NCBI GenBank assembly: GCA_027604505.1
Contig: JADIIX010000003.1
Coordinates: 186,001 to 250,000 of the forward strand
Length of the DNA: 64,000 nt
Source: Gonapodya sp. JEL0774
Taxonomy: Eukaryota > Monoblepharomycota > Monoblepharidomycetes > Monoblepharidales > Gonapodyaceae
Direction of reading: 5' to 3'
The notes below the pieces were generated by a model. That model ran no database searches. It was not told the DNA's origin and saw nothing but the letters and a program-made list of their open reading frames with translations. Positions within the stretch are counted from its first letter, which is position 1. Every line of letters begins with the position of its first letter. Shown here piece after piece: positions 47,319 to 62,893 of this stretch. Position numbers and translations under genes: made by a program.

Positions 47319-48100
47319 TCATTTGGACTCAAGTTTCGCCAAAATCTCCTGATCCCGGTAAATGATGAACTCTTCATCCCCAAGTTTAACATTGTTGCCG
47401 CCGAAAGGTGGCAGAAGAATGTGGTCGCCGGCTTTCAACCCCGGCGCTACGATTTTCCCATCCTGACAGTCAGCAACGGAGGAGATGTAGGTCGAGTCAG
47501 ATGGGGCAAAATGGTTGAAGGTGTTGTATGGGTGAGTACCAAAACAAATTAGAACAAAAAGAGCGCAGTGACCCTCCAACTGCCCTCGGCGAATCAAAGA
47601 AGACGACTGGTCTCGCAAATGCATTCTCTGATTCAGGATTGGAAAGCAAAGCATCGCCCCAGGGGGTGCTGGTCGCCAATGATTCCTGATCCAACTAATG
47701 GAACTGTAGTGTTCAGACGGACCACTCCCGTGTCCTCCTCTTCCCAGCAACTGTGTTCAATGATGTGGTGGCTTGGCAGTATTCTCCACTTGCAGGAATT
47801 TTGAAATTGACAGGAACACACTGTCTACCAACGAACCTTGTCGGGAACGCCAGGTCCGGCTGCAATAACAACGCCCTCGTTCAACGTCTCCTGAGCCTTT
47901 TCAGGAATGAACAGTCCTGATGCTGTTCGCTGCAGATTGAGCAGTGTCATAATATATCAAGTGTAACTTCAATGAGCACCGAGTCACGGGAATGAGAAGC
48001 GTCGAAAGTACCAACACACCTCTGCAGCTTTGACTCGTTGGACAAGAATGCGGTCGAAGAGGGGTACGATTCGGCGTGCAGCAGACTGTGTTTGCAGCAT
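47319..48100 (-). CDS. HSP10: Mitochondrial co-chaperonin HSP10 (GroES/cpn10)
   Basis: Heptameric lid of the mitochondrial HSP60 folding chamber. Three exons: MLQTQSAARRIVPLFDRILV with QRVKAAE (48100 to about 48020); RTASGLFIPEKAQETLNEG (mobile loop that docks on HSP60) with VVIAAGPGVPDKV (about 47930-47840); and DGKIVAPGLKAGDHILLPPF with GGNNVKLGDEEFIIYRDQEI, ending LAKLESK (stop 47319-47321). About 105 residues, normal for cpn10. There is no long cleavable presequence, as expected for HSP10. Its start faces that of HSP60, 422 bases away. Confidence 0.93.
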
Positions 48101-51004
<2,904 letters not shown>

Positions 51005-51194
51005 ATCGGCGCTGCATGAAAGGATCTGATTGAAATGGACATTAAAGAGATGGTGCTATGTCGCATTGGAGGGGGTCGTGCATCGCGACCAAGCTCTCCC
51101 GAATTCAGAGCGATCTCTACAGGGAGATTTTAGATATTCACATTCTAGCAGTATGGAAAAATATATGGCACTCATGTCTCAAAGTTACTGCGTG

Positions 51195-52844
51195 CTACCG
51201 CACTCTGGGAGCACCCCCCACTCCTCGTGTCTTGCCACCCTGCTGGGGAGGGGGGCTTTTGGGACGCAGATTTTCAATTTCTAAAGCGATACAAGAGTAG
51301 ATAAAAATTTAAGACGAGTATGTGTGTGAACGCCCTCTACATGGATGGGTAACTCACCAGGTGTTGAACGGACGAGGTACCCGTCCGGTTCGGAAGAAAA
51401 GTAACTATTGTATGCGTTAGCATCGAAATTGGTTCCAGATATATCGGCACCAATGGTGAGCCACCCTGGTCGCACGTTGGCATCCTGAATCGACAATAAT
51501 TGTCAAGAGATGTCGCCGCAATTGACCGTTACGGCTGTACACGCACGGTTCCAAACAGCTCCAGTCGTCGTCGACCAAGGCAAAAGTGTTCAATAATGTG
51601 GTAGATCTCCTCAGGTTTGTGTGTGTCACCCGCCGGTCGCTCATCCGCGAGAATAACGTCCGTGTCCACATTACAGTGGATGAAGTGTCCGTCCGTGCTT
51701 CGCCTAACCGTGCCACGGATCCCCATAATGCAGTGTTCCTTGACGCGTCGAAAGACCGGTTGCGCGTCAGGATTACGGGTGGCGACTTCGTCTGGGTGGT
51801 GACCGGGATTTGTGCTGTTCGTTTTCAACCAAGTGATGTCTTCGGCACGCCGGTATCCTTACGTAATAGTGGCGATACGGTAAAGGGCCACTTTCATTGC
51901 TTAGTGCATTCAGAAGTAACAACCTCACCCCATTTGTTGAGCAGATCCCGTCCCTTGTCCAACCCTTCAGCGCATCCCACCCAAATGAATATGAAGGACG
52001 GATTGGCGGCCAAGTCCTGTATTGGTAGTGTCGCAATCTCATCAAATGTCCACATAATGTCTTCTCCGGCTTTGAGCTGCCCAGTCATTGCGGGGTATCG
52101 CCGATAATATTCTTCGAGTGGAGGGTCAATAAGAATAACGTCGAAACGGGTACCGAGAGTGGTCAAATCGAACGTGCGCAAGTTCGCTCGGATGTACTGT
52201 GGGGGAGTTGCTCGCTCCTTGACCTGTTCATTCTTGAGACGGACGAGCTCTTTGAGTTTGGGATACCTGCTCAAAGGGTACGACTGACAATGGATGAGAC
52301 AAGTAAGGCCCAGTTCATCCCTCTCACTCTTCGAAGCGATCCTCGAGCGGACTGTCCCTTATGAAATTGGCCGGGTACCTTCCCGAATCTACAAAGTGCT
52401 GAGAAAAGTCGTTTCTCACTGTCCGCGCGGAGTCCTTCAACAAGCACATGGAGTTCAAACCACAGAAGTCTCAGCTGCTGAGAATGGCCCGCTCACAAAG
52501 TCGAACTCCTTTTTCTCTCCTTTTTGAGGTGGCCGCTGTGTGGTTGCCTGAGGTATTAAAGGAGTTGCAATGGTAGGAACATACTGGAGGGGATCTGGAG
52601 GGTCTTGGAGAGCATATCCGGCTCTCTGCGCGTCCACAAGCCGTGAGTCATCAAAAAGATTGATTCCAGATCTAACGAATGGTCCGATTCTGCCTCCAGA
52701 TGTCCTTGAGTGCGATGAAGTGAGCGCTTCTAGAGAACCAGCAAGTGATTCGTTTCCCCCGTGATCTCGTTGTCTGCGCCTTCTCTCTTGTCGAGCGCGG
52801 ATGACTCGATGTAAAGTATGGCGTGCTCTGTTGTGAGTGTCCAT
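51195..52844 (-). CDS. METTL14: METTL14 homologue (RNA m6A methyltransferase complex)
   Basis: METTL14 pairs with METTL3 and positions RNA for N6-adenosine methylation; it is thought to be catalytically inert itself. The start is the ATG at 52844. Conserved blocks are [94 protein letters not shown], then after an intron [83 protein letters not shown] and [15 protein letters not shown] follow. The last exon, [16 protein letters not shown], ends in a stop at 51195-51197 and matches the animal protein's C-terminus up to the RGG tail. The joint just upstream of [11 protein letters not shown] (about 52470) is unclear. The motif reads DPPL where animal METTL14 has EPPL. Confidence 0.9.
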
Positions 52845-53016
52845 AATTTCTTATCGTCTGTGAGAGTTTGTGAGTACTCAGAAGACCCATGCACTCTTGT
52901 GCTGCTAATAGTGACGTAATTACTGGAATTCCAGAACATACAAAGTGCGAAATGAACCCTTGAGGCGCGGCTTCTGTGCTCTTTTGCGTAACGAGAACTC
53001 TCTCTCTAGCTCAAGG
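52845..53016. promoter_or_regulatory. Short divergent promoter region, METTL14 / tricalbin-like gene
   Basis: Only about 170 bases lie between the two chosen start codons, so the genes probably share or overlap promoter elements. No specific motif is recognised. Confidence 0.3.
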
Positions 53017-56000
53017 ATGGACAACTGCTCCAAAGACACCGGTGACGGAGATGACACCTTCAACTCCATGTACAATCAAGCATGTGTCTCGCCAGACGTT
53101 ATTAGGGTCTCTAACAAGCGAGAGGAAAGTTTCCCGAGTGGCAGTGATTCGGGAACTCGTGTCGATCCTGCTGAGACGACTGGTTATCACATGGTCTGTT
53201 AAGCATTAGGTGTCGGAGCTTAAGCACCAATTCAGTTTGCTTGAACACGAATAGTATGGCTAACAGCACTCTTGGTTCACGCAATGCAGGATTTGAGGTC
53301 TCCAATCCAAACTATCGACTATGCAAAAGAGAACGGCGCCCTACAAACTACGACAACATTAGTTGCCGAAAATAATTTCGACGACAAGCGAAAGAGCAAC
53401 AGCAACTTCGAAAATGGGGAGACTGATGAAAACGCACCACGAAACTTACAATCCTCACTCCAACACTCCGAAAAGCTCGGACTTGACAAACTTCCCGCTG
53501 CGCTGTATAAGCCAGCACCTGCGTTTCACCGAGAGCAGATCTTGAAGTCTGCGCTTGAAGGGCACCTTGCCACTGCTCAAGTGGCGCCGACTTCAGTGTG
53601 GGACTCTCAAAGAGTAGCGGAGGAAAGAGAGTTGGGCGAGAAACAGGGAGTTCCTGGATCCGTAATGATGGAGAGAAGAAAGCAACATAGTGGGGAAGCA
53701 ACCGAAGCGCAAGAGGATGACGGTGGGGAACTGCCTCCACAGTTCATGCCACCGCCTGCCGTGCACGGTCCGTCCATATTTGAAGAAGCAACTTGCAGCA
53801 AAGTTGAGCCGCTGGAGCCTTTTTTAACGCCAAAGGCTCGCCCTGATCGCATTCAAAGTGGTGAATCTTCTGAAACTCTGCTGGATCCATTTGAAAACGG
53901 CTCCGACCCAATACCACACATGCCCCCCAATGTGGTTCGCCATCCACTTAAGCCGGAGCTTCTTGTAGCTGAGCCCTTAAAGTATGATGAAAGTCCACAT
54001 GAGAAACTGGAGAGAGACGGAAAACCCAAGACTAGGAGCCAAGTGATCAATGCCAAAAATGTTTGTTCTAACTTTGCCAGCAAGTGAGGCGCATTTCTGC
54101 GTATTTAGTGACAATCCCAACTCTTTAGAAACAAGATCTGATATCGTTGGAAAGATTACCTGGGCTCCCCAGCGACCCCTCAAAACCCGCCCCGCTTCCT
54201 CCTTCCATCGCGACTTGCCTCAACACGCACGTTCCGCTCCTCGCTGGGCACCCGATGTCGACTGTTGCACCTTGGACTCGTATGCTTTCAGACAACGACT
54301 CAAGTTTCACAATCTTCGCAGGACTGGGTCTCTGCCTTGTGTGCTGGCTTGTGGGTAACATGGGACTCAGTTGGCTTTGGGTTGCAGTGGGCTGGGTGGC
54401 AATTACGGTCTGGGCAGTAAATGATAGAAGTAGATTGGAAAAACGGGTTGACTGGGAGAGAAAGCGCATGGAAGGTGTTTTGAACGTAAGTTCGTTCTGT
54501 CCGGTGAGCTGACTCCTTGGAAAGTGACACCGCCCATTAACGCGCATTTGTGATGCCGAAAAGTAGCTCGGAAAAAACGTAGAAACGGTTGAGTGGTTAA
54601 ATTTTGTGATCGCGCAGCTTTGGCTGATTATGGACCCGAACAGTGAGTTGTTTTGAGTCTTGGCAAATGAAACTCTCGATCTAATCACAACAACCAACCC
54701 GTGTGCTAAGTGTTCAGCGTTCTGATTGACACGCTGGAAGATGAGATGAACGCACAGGCTCCGCCTTTCGTGGTAAGCAAGCGACGATTGCAGTGTCCCC
54801 AGGCGAAACACACACTTCTCACAATTTCTAACCATTCCTTTTCTTTTCAGCAAAATCTAAGAGTGGCTGATTTCGAGCGTGAGTTGTAAGCGACTTCGTG
54901 ATCTTACGACGTATCACTGTTGACACTCAGATATTCTGCAGTGGGGCCGCATGCTCCTCGGATCACCAGCATACAAGCATATCCAGAAGCAAGTGGAGAA
55001 GATTCCGTGGTAAATAATTAAAGCCTTGGAGTTTCATCGTTTCCGAAAGTGCTTAATCGGTTATTACCTCCTTAAGTTGATGGACGTAACCATGTCACTA
55101 CAACCACCCGTTACCGCTATCGGCTCTGGTGCGGTGGGAATGCTAAACACGCACTTTCTCATAACCGGTTTTCTTGGATCTGCCCAAGTTGGGGGTGTGA
55201 CTGTGCCAATTTTGGTAGAGCAAGCAGGGTTTGAAGCAAAGGTAAGCAAAGCAGTTCCTGAGGTTTTCTTCCGCCCAGTCCCAGAGCTACTTTTTTGATT
55301 TTTGTCAGGCGCGCGTTCAAATCATTCTGTCCTCGTCACCACCATTCGCAAAGGAGTTGCGCCTTTCCCTACTGGACATGCCATTCCTCGACATCGCAAT
55401 ACGCCCCTTGAAGCTCATCAATTTGATGAATGTGCGTGTACTTCGGTGAAACTTGCTGAGAATTGCGATTCTTTTCCTGATCGGCCTTTAGTTTCCGATT
55501 ATTTCACAATTCGTAATGAGTTCAATGGAAGCTGCCATATCGCAGCTGGCAGTGACGCCCGTGAGATGAAGCGCCGTCGCCTTGCCTTCGTCTTCTGTTT
55601 TGATAGTTTCCTGGTGGAAGCATGTCTTGCGCGTTGATTTAGAAACCTTGTTGACGGGGAAAGAAGTATCGTATGGTGAGTTGTCAGGTTTCGAGAAACT
55701 AAGTTTAATCTGACGAATGCTCGTACTCTCCTTTAATGGACATCCAGACGTTAACTCTGTCGGTGTGGTGGAGGTGGTTATTCATGAAGCCATTGACAAC
55801 AAAAAAGCCGACACAATGAGTGGGTTTTGAAAGAGTTTCCTCACGCGTCCTTCGCTACTAAAACTTTGGACAATCAGGTGAGAACGACACATACGTGACA
55901 ATCTCGTTTGGGGGCTCTAGGACATTGGCAAGGACTCGAATTATTAATAACAGTGCGCACCCAGTTTGGGAAGAGACCCATTTTGTGCTAGTTTCTGAGG

Positions 56001-58798
56001 ATGACGTCAAAGCGGGCTCCGCGATGTCACTGGCACTATGGGACTATGATGCAGTCACACCGTGGGTTGTTGTCTCAGAACATTCGTTGACAGGGTTTCC
56101 AAGTTTTTTAAGATGGTGAAACATTTCCAGAGACGACCTACTTGGAAAAGTCAACATACCAGTCGCTGATGTCGTTGACGCAGATGGACTTGTTCATTCC
56201 GGGTGGTTGAACATCGTTGGGAAGAATGGCCAACCAGGCGATTTCGGGAAGTTGCATTGCGATGTTTTCTTCCACCCTAAAGCATGTACCAAGGATGAAA
56301 AAGAGACTCTTGGCGTTGATTGCAAGTGTGACGAGGAACTGGATGAGAGTGCCAGTAAGTGTTACCGATCTCTTCCATCGGTCATGTTGGTTCAAACGCC
56401 AGCCTACGAAACTAGCCAGTGGGATTTTAGCCTTGACCATACACCAGGCCATGGATGTGATGGTTCGTCCAAAGGTATGTTAGCAGCAATCTGCAGTCCC
56501 CCACTATGTGTACTGGAGCAAGGCCTGGTTGACCCTAGGACAAGGCTGGACCGTTTGTTTCTCGTGAGATTATTGTCTTTGGAGAGAGAGAGGACGACCA
56601 CCTGATAACGTTGATCGCATCATGGCAGCGTATGCAATCGTTTTCTTGGATGATCGAAAGGTGTTTCAAACAAGGAGCAAGCCTCACAATCCGACACCAT
56701 ATTGGAATGGTGGGTATTTTTGAGTTTGAGCATGAAACTCGGCTAGTCTGAGGGAGTATGGAAGCTCACTTTAGCCATTGCAAATTGTTCGCAAAGGTTA
56801 CTCTGAATTTTTTCTTCGTGATTGGACGAACTCGCGGATCAGAATCGTGGTGCGAGACGAGCGATCTCATGAAGTAGGCTCCACAACGTCATCCAAAATT
56901 CAGGTCGAATATGTAATACCTGCTCTGCTTAGCACGATGTGGTGATTGGAAGTGTCATCATTGTGCTGGATGACATTTTTCGTGTCAAACCGAAGACACG
57001 ACGGGAGCACACAGCCTGGTACCCATTGACCGGCGGAGTAGGCTTTGGAAAGATCAGGCTTTCTTTGGTGATTCGAGCTGTGCACGTACAGCTACCGATG
57101 AACATGAGAGGTTTCGGTGAGCTCGTTAAGTAATTGGCCAAAAACCCGCTTCATTGGAACTCAGATTCCACGATCGATTTCCCGCCATTCAGAAGTGGGA
57201 ACTTTCACGATCAGTGGCCTCTCAGGAAAGAATCTCGCAAATATGCGTCTGCACAGCTCCAGTCAAGCACTTTCGACGTTCGTGAGAATCACGTTCCCTC
57301 TGGCTTCAAGAACGGAAACCTGCAAACACAAGTCGACAAAGCGCGTCACTGATAACGACCCAGCATGGATCTCAATGGAGAGTGAAGTGGTAGCTTTTCG
57401 ATGTCTTACACGATACCAGGTCAGTTCAAAGCTAGCCACAAGTGAGAGATTCGGTGTTTTCGTCACGACAGTTTCTCACTTTACATTCATAATCAGTCGA
57501 TTATCCGCCTTGAGGTAATCTCTCGAAGCCACCGTGTTATTGGAGTCACCGACTTGTGGCTTCAAGATCTCATTGATTCTCGAGATGAGTGTGTGATGCT
57601 TCCACTCAACGATCCAACAGACGACACTGCAGCTACCGCAACAGACCGCAGTCCCAAGGCGAGTTGGAGTGGAAAACGGACAGTCGAAGATGTGGTAACT
57701 CGCCCAGTTCGATATCCCGGTCAGCGCCGGGAAAGGGGAGTTGTAAGAACCACTTCTCATTTCAACGTTCGAGGAAGCAACCATTCAACAGCGACTTCCT
57801 CAAGTAGATCCACAAGTCGATCCACGAGCCGATCCGACATGATCATGCAAAACCGGGAAGAACGTGAAGGGAAAAAGAGGTGGCTCGACACCAAGGGCTT
57901 TGTTGCTACACGAAGTCCGGAGACGGTTGACGATCAGAAATCAGATGAAATAGAGAAGTGGAACGGAGCCAAACAACATCATGAGTCAAGTTACCTGGCT
58001 TCTTCTGCGGAATGGGGTGAGCACACTGTTGACTCACGGAGAAGTGAAAGTGCTGCTGCATTCGATCTTGGTGACAAATCGGGAGCTGGTTTGAAGCGTC
58101 CTCTTGAATCAGAGTCGTCGACCTCATTTAGAGATGCACATAGCTCCCTGTCCGAGCTGGGGAAACACATGCCTTTCTCTCGGGTGAGATCTCGCTCTCG
58201 GCATTCCCCGGATCAAATAGAAGACAGGATTTTCGGTAAATGGAACGGTATAGTCACTTCAATGAATGAGATTGTCCGGGGGAGTCCATCGGAGGAAGGT
58301 GCGACCATTGAACATGAGGGCGAAGTGCTCGCCGTGTGCCCAGAGATTTCTCGTGGGCAGCCTCTCCTTATACTGACGTGCAGGTTCGAACCTGGACTCC
58401 GTTGGATTGAATCTTTACGGGAGGCGGAAGAATATGAAATCGAAACTTTTGAACAATCAGAGCCCGTGGAAGCAAAGGCGCGTCGAATTGCAAGCGAAAA
58501 GAAATCTAGAGGCTGGAGAGCCCTCCTGAGTGCCCCTGGCACGAATGTGACAAACAGAGACAGTGAGGGTGGGACCGCGAAGGGAGTAAGCGCAAACACG
58601 CAGAGTGATAAAGTTCTACCGGGTAACAGTTTCACGCGGTCACTGGACTGGGCCAAAGATCAAGCGATTGATTGGGCGAAGGCCACACGAATTTGGAAAC
58701 GGAGCCAGGCTCACCATATTCCAGAGGTTGGTAGACATGCTCTTTTCCATCGAATTCATCTGTACTGAAACGACAATTTTCAGATCCCGGTAGAGTAG
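53017..58798 (+). CDS. Tricalbin/extended-synaptotagmin-like protein (TM hairpin, SMP, C2 domains)
   Basis: Such proteins tether ER to plasma membrane and move lipids. A disordered N-terminal part of about 350 residues starts at the ATG at 53017. An intron (about 54053-54128) leads to a hydrophobic hairpin (FTIFAGLGLCLVCWLVGNMG, LSWLWVAVGWVAITVWAV). The SMP domain opens with NVETVEWLNFVIAQLWLIMD, LIDTLEDEMNAQAPPFV and QNLRVADFE. It continues LMDVTMSLQPPVTAIGSGAV, RVQIILSSSPPFAKELRLSL and MPFLDIAIRPLKLINLMN. A C2 domain follows: LSVVEVVIHEAIDNKKADTM, SENDTYVTISFGG, NNSAHPVWEETHFVL and RDDLLGKVNIPVADVVDADG. Two more C2-like blocks are seen (FRVKPKTRREHTAWYPLTGG near 57000; VIGVTDLWLQDLIDSRDE near 57550), then a Ser/Arg-rich C-terminal ~390 residues. 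The end is either 58768 or, after a last small intron, 58798. More than 15 introns; several joints are uncertain. Confidence 0.72.
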
Positions 58799-58856
58799 GC
58801 CACTCTTTCAAGTTCCTTCACAATATGTACAGTCATATGCAAAAATAAACCAAATA

Positions 58857-61800
58857 CTATGATGGTGGAGGAAGATAATTTTGTGCATTGTTCTGCATCG
58901 GCATTCCGTTAAACCAGCTGTTCCCCGCTGGCACCGATCCTGTATTCACAGCCTGCGGAGGGAGGAGTGACGCTTTTCGCTGTCCCATCAATACTGATTG
59001 CACGCTCTCGGATTCCATCGGATTCCCTCCCAATTGAATCTGCACTGGGTAGGCTGCACTCCCAGAGTTGGGTGGATACGGTTGCTGCTGTTGAGCGGAG
59101 GACAGTGACTGCATATTATTTGTGAATGAAGCGGAATTGGGCGCGATGGAATAAAAGACATGTTGTTGATCCGTGGAGCTTGAGAGGGGATACTGATGCA
59201 AACCGTTGGCTGCTGAGTTGGCAAGGTACATTTGAATACCAGGGTCTGCACTCGAGTGGCCGTACACAGGTGCTTCTTGCACACTTCCAGTTGAAATAAG
59301 CTGGAAGACTTGACCTCCGTGAGGCGTTCCGGGGAAGGGTGTTCGCAAAATACTGGTTTGGTTGACGCCATTCGGGAAGGAGCCCTCCGATTGATCATAA
59401 GCAAGCACGGAGACAATCTGCTGTTGCTGCTGCGGTTGTTGATGTTGCTGCGGGAGGGCAACAGTCTGGTAACCATAACCTACAAGCTGCGGCGCAAATG
59501 CCTGCTGTGCGGTTTGGTGTACTATCGCAGTCATCGGTTCGGCGGCAGATGCTACATGAACCCCTCCGTTACCGACAACGTGAAACGCGCCGGGTATCTG
59601 CTGCACGAAAGCGACTTCAGGTTGAGGCATTTGATGTGTGTATACAACATGCTCTGGCTGCAGAACCATTTGTGGCACTTGCTGAACTGTGGGAGTGCTC
59701 AAAGTATAGCGTTCCCTTCTCTTGGTTCCCTCCGCTGTACTCGATCGCTCCCGAGACTGCCTAGAGTGGCCAGTGCTCGAAAAAACGGTTTGAGTGCCAG
59801 AAGGGTCTCCAAGCGAAGGCGACTCTTTACTGCGGGATACAGGCGAAGAGACCTTCGACAAGTGGTGACCATATACACCCTCGAAAGAACCTTGAGAGCT
59901 GTTCTGAGAGATCTGATGTTGTTGAAGATGCTGTGAATCTTCAGAAGGTTGTTGATCAGCGATCGGTGGGCTCCCATGTCCTGACATTGCGGGAGAGTAA
60001 GTAGATGAGGACTGGTAGCGATATGTTGGCTGACTCTGTCCCGCAGTCTTCACAAAATGTGCTGGAGGGCTGTTATTGGACTCAGGTGGGTCCTGTCCGT
60101 CTTCCCGCTCTTCGTAGTCATCGCCTATGACGAAATTAGCAAGTTCCGGGGGAATCGGTAGTGGATTGTAGCAGCGGGCACAGTCCCATCGTGGACGCCC
60201 ATCACGACTAACTGTAGGCGGGATGATATCAGGGTGCTGATGTTCAAGATGATACTTCTAAACAAGGTTTCCAAACCGAGTTGACATTCTGACGGTTCCG
60301 TTTACTTTAGACCTCTACTCACCACACCGTTCAAATTTTTGTATCTTTTGCCACAGCCCGCCACCGCACACAGATATGGCTTGTAGAGATCAGGGACGTT
60401 ACGCCCACGCTTTCCGTTGCGCCCCAGCATACCTTCTGGCACTTTCACAGTGATCACGGGTTGCGGTGGAGGTGGTGGCGTAGGGGGAAATGGCGCAGAA
60501 GGATGAGTATGAAGCTGTTTCAGAAAAACAAATGAGGACAACAGACGAAATGGAAAACTCATAAGTCTCAGATAACACCGGAATAAAGGTTTGTTACGGC
60601 GACGATCCTACCATATGGTACTTTAGCCCGCCCCTATTCTTGTAAACCTTTCCACAGCCAAAAATGGGGCAAATATAACGCCGCTCTCCATCCCTTTCCT
60701 GGTTGTTGCCTGACAATGCTGGAGCACCTCCATATGCTGTCGGCCAATACCCTCCTTTACTTGCCCTGCCACCACCCGCGAATCTGCCTGTATCATCGTC
60801 TTCAGGTTCCGAAAACACCTCAGCGTCATTAGATGCCCGTTCGGTCTGCGTTTGTGATCCTCTTCGAGCATTCCAATTGGGAGAACCATCCAACCCATTT
60901 TCAAATGCTCGCGACGGTCCACCAGTGTAGTACTCGGAAGGCGTTGGTGTTGGAGATGGACGACCAGATACACTGCCATCGTCTCTTTGTACGCCATTCG
61001 AGGGAGGGACCGAAGAGGAGGACGATCCGGAGACCACATGAGGCGACCGCGATTCGACCCTAGGAGGTGCAGATAATTTATTCTGTCCGATTGCGGACTC
61101 AGATCTAGGAGGTCTGCCGGACGTGGGCGGTGCTGACGAAGGTGTACCATTTGCGGGCACTGCGGAAAGAAGAAGTTCGGGATGGGGAGGGGCTTGCGCA
61201 TGAGTTTGGTGGGATAAGGGAGGAGGGGATGGAGAGGGGCGGCGCGATGGTGTAGGGGTAGGACTTGCTGTTTTGGATCTCGTGGGACTGGGATGTTGTT
61301 TCCGAGAAGAAACGACACTAGAAGGGGTTGATATGATAAGAATAGCAAAATTACTTGCGAGTGGAAGCATAAATCACCTTGCTCCGCGAACAGCTGCGGA
61401 CCTTGTCGAGACCACTGCATTAATCCCACCCTCAGTTGCTGGTACCACTTCGACAACCCGAACCTCCTTCACGTTCCCATTCTCGACGCTCTCGGATGGC
61501 GGATTCTGCTGTGATGTTGAATCTGGTACAGAGAGCGATTCAAGGATACCAGAGAGAGAACCCAAGGACGGCAGGGAGCCGAGAGATCCAAGCGACATTA
61601 CATCGTCTTTGCGAGAAGACGAATTGGAGAGAGGTGCGGATATCGGGGCCTCTGAAGAAGTTGTTGTCGAAGAGGAGCCGATGCCTGGCACTCCATGACG
61701 AGGCCGCGGGGGCCGTGGGAACGAAGTCCGAGGGGGTGCTGGAGCATCCTTATGAACATTTTGCCCGAGAGGAGAGTTCGTACCAATACTTCCTCGACTG

Positions 61801-62612
61801 CCATTATCAGAGCCAAAGGAGAGTAAATCGTTCGTGTCGTTCAGTCGCCGCGTCAACGAGCCAGACGAGAATCGTTTTCGCGGCAAGCTGCCAGATCCAG
61901 TACCGGAAGCCTGCGGGGCTCCAGGAATAGCGTGCGGATTTGCCTGGGCCGCAAATGCCAAAGTAGCGAGATTAGAGTGAGCGTTCTCGACCATCTCGGC
62001 ACTGGATAGCTTGGAATCTGGGTGAGCCTCTTCGTAGTGTGCCCAAAGTTCATGAAGGGACTCGATTTGACGCCCACAGCAGAAAAAGTCACGGCAGTAG
62101 TCCGATTCAACACGGTTGAGGTCTCGGAAGGATCCGGAGTGAATAGATCGATTCAGGGTACTGTGTGAAGGTGAACGAAGTGAGAACGAGTGTTGCGGTG
62201 ATTAAAGTTCCCCCATAACGACGCCAACTCACTCGACAACCATCTGTGACGATATTGACGTGCGACGTGAGTTCGATTGTGTGAACGACATCGCTGCTGA
62301 CATGCGATGCCTATGCAAAGAAGATTGAATCGGGAGAGCGGACACTGCATGGGTCACCACTCACCATGATATCCCGCTCATTGCGGAAAAGTTGGACCTC
62401 ACAGACGATTTTCTTGAGAGCTGGGTCGATCCCATCTGGTCACGAACCGATCCGAGAGTGCCATGGGAATCAGGTTGGCGCGACATCGACCCGGAGTCTG
62501 GATATCCTGACTTCATGTTGTGTAGGTTGGAGCCTGCCCCACCAACTGCAGACGACACACCGTACGGTCTATCACCATTTCGATCATGCCCAGTCTTGTT
62601 GGTATTCGCCAT
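58857..62612 (-). CDS. Sfp1/JAZF1-like C2H2 zinc-finger transcription regulator
   Basis: The JAZF1/Sfp1 family has one N-terminal split finger and two C-terminal fingers separated by a long linker. Start: ATG at 62612 (MANTNKTGHDRNG). An early exon contains FFCCGRQIESLHELWAHYEE with AH, the first finger (about 62100-62020). A long Ser/Pro-rich linker follows (SLGSLGSLPSLGSLSG; SPTRSKTASPTPTPSRRPSP). The second finger is RRYICPIFGCGKVYKNRGGL with KYHM (about 60690-60610). The third is KPYLCAVAGCGKRYKNLNG, then across an intron LKYHLEHQHPDIIPP. After it come DGRPRWDCARCYNPLPIPPE and a Gln-rich tail (LPQQHQQPQQQQQIVS, about 59460-59400), probably an activation region. Stop at 58857. The yeast relative controls ribosome biogenesis genes in response to nutrients; target genes here are unknown. 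Confidence 0.72.
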
Positions 62613-62893
62613 CAATTTGGTCGAGTGGGGAGCCTAGAGAGGTCTCCTAATGTGTTCGCCTGTGCCGTTTGGTGATCCAGAAGTGACTCTCACTCCAATC
62701 GTCCAGAACTTTCAGTGTATCTCTTCATGCAGCGAAAAGTAAAAGTATATGGTTTTATCGAAACTGGAGAGGTGTGATATAGTGTGGCGGGGGAAGACGA
62801 CCTTTGAGGGTCCACACCCTTCAACTTCTAGGATAGCAGTTTTTGTGTCATGGAAACGAAGAGGTTCCAATATTGGCGTTTCCTGAAAGCAAG
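62613..62893. other. Short intergenic region
   Basis: About 280 AT-rich bases between the upstream end of the zinc-finger gene and the stop of the downstream-transcribed dehydrogenase, both on the minus strand. No further feature is seen. Confidence 0.35.

Noticed and set aside
58378-58400. Palindromic AGGTTCGAACCT resembling a tRNA T-arm
   Set aside because: It is inside a continuous coding frame of the tricalbin-like protein and has no tRNA body.
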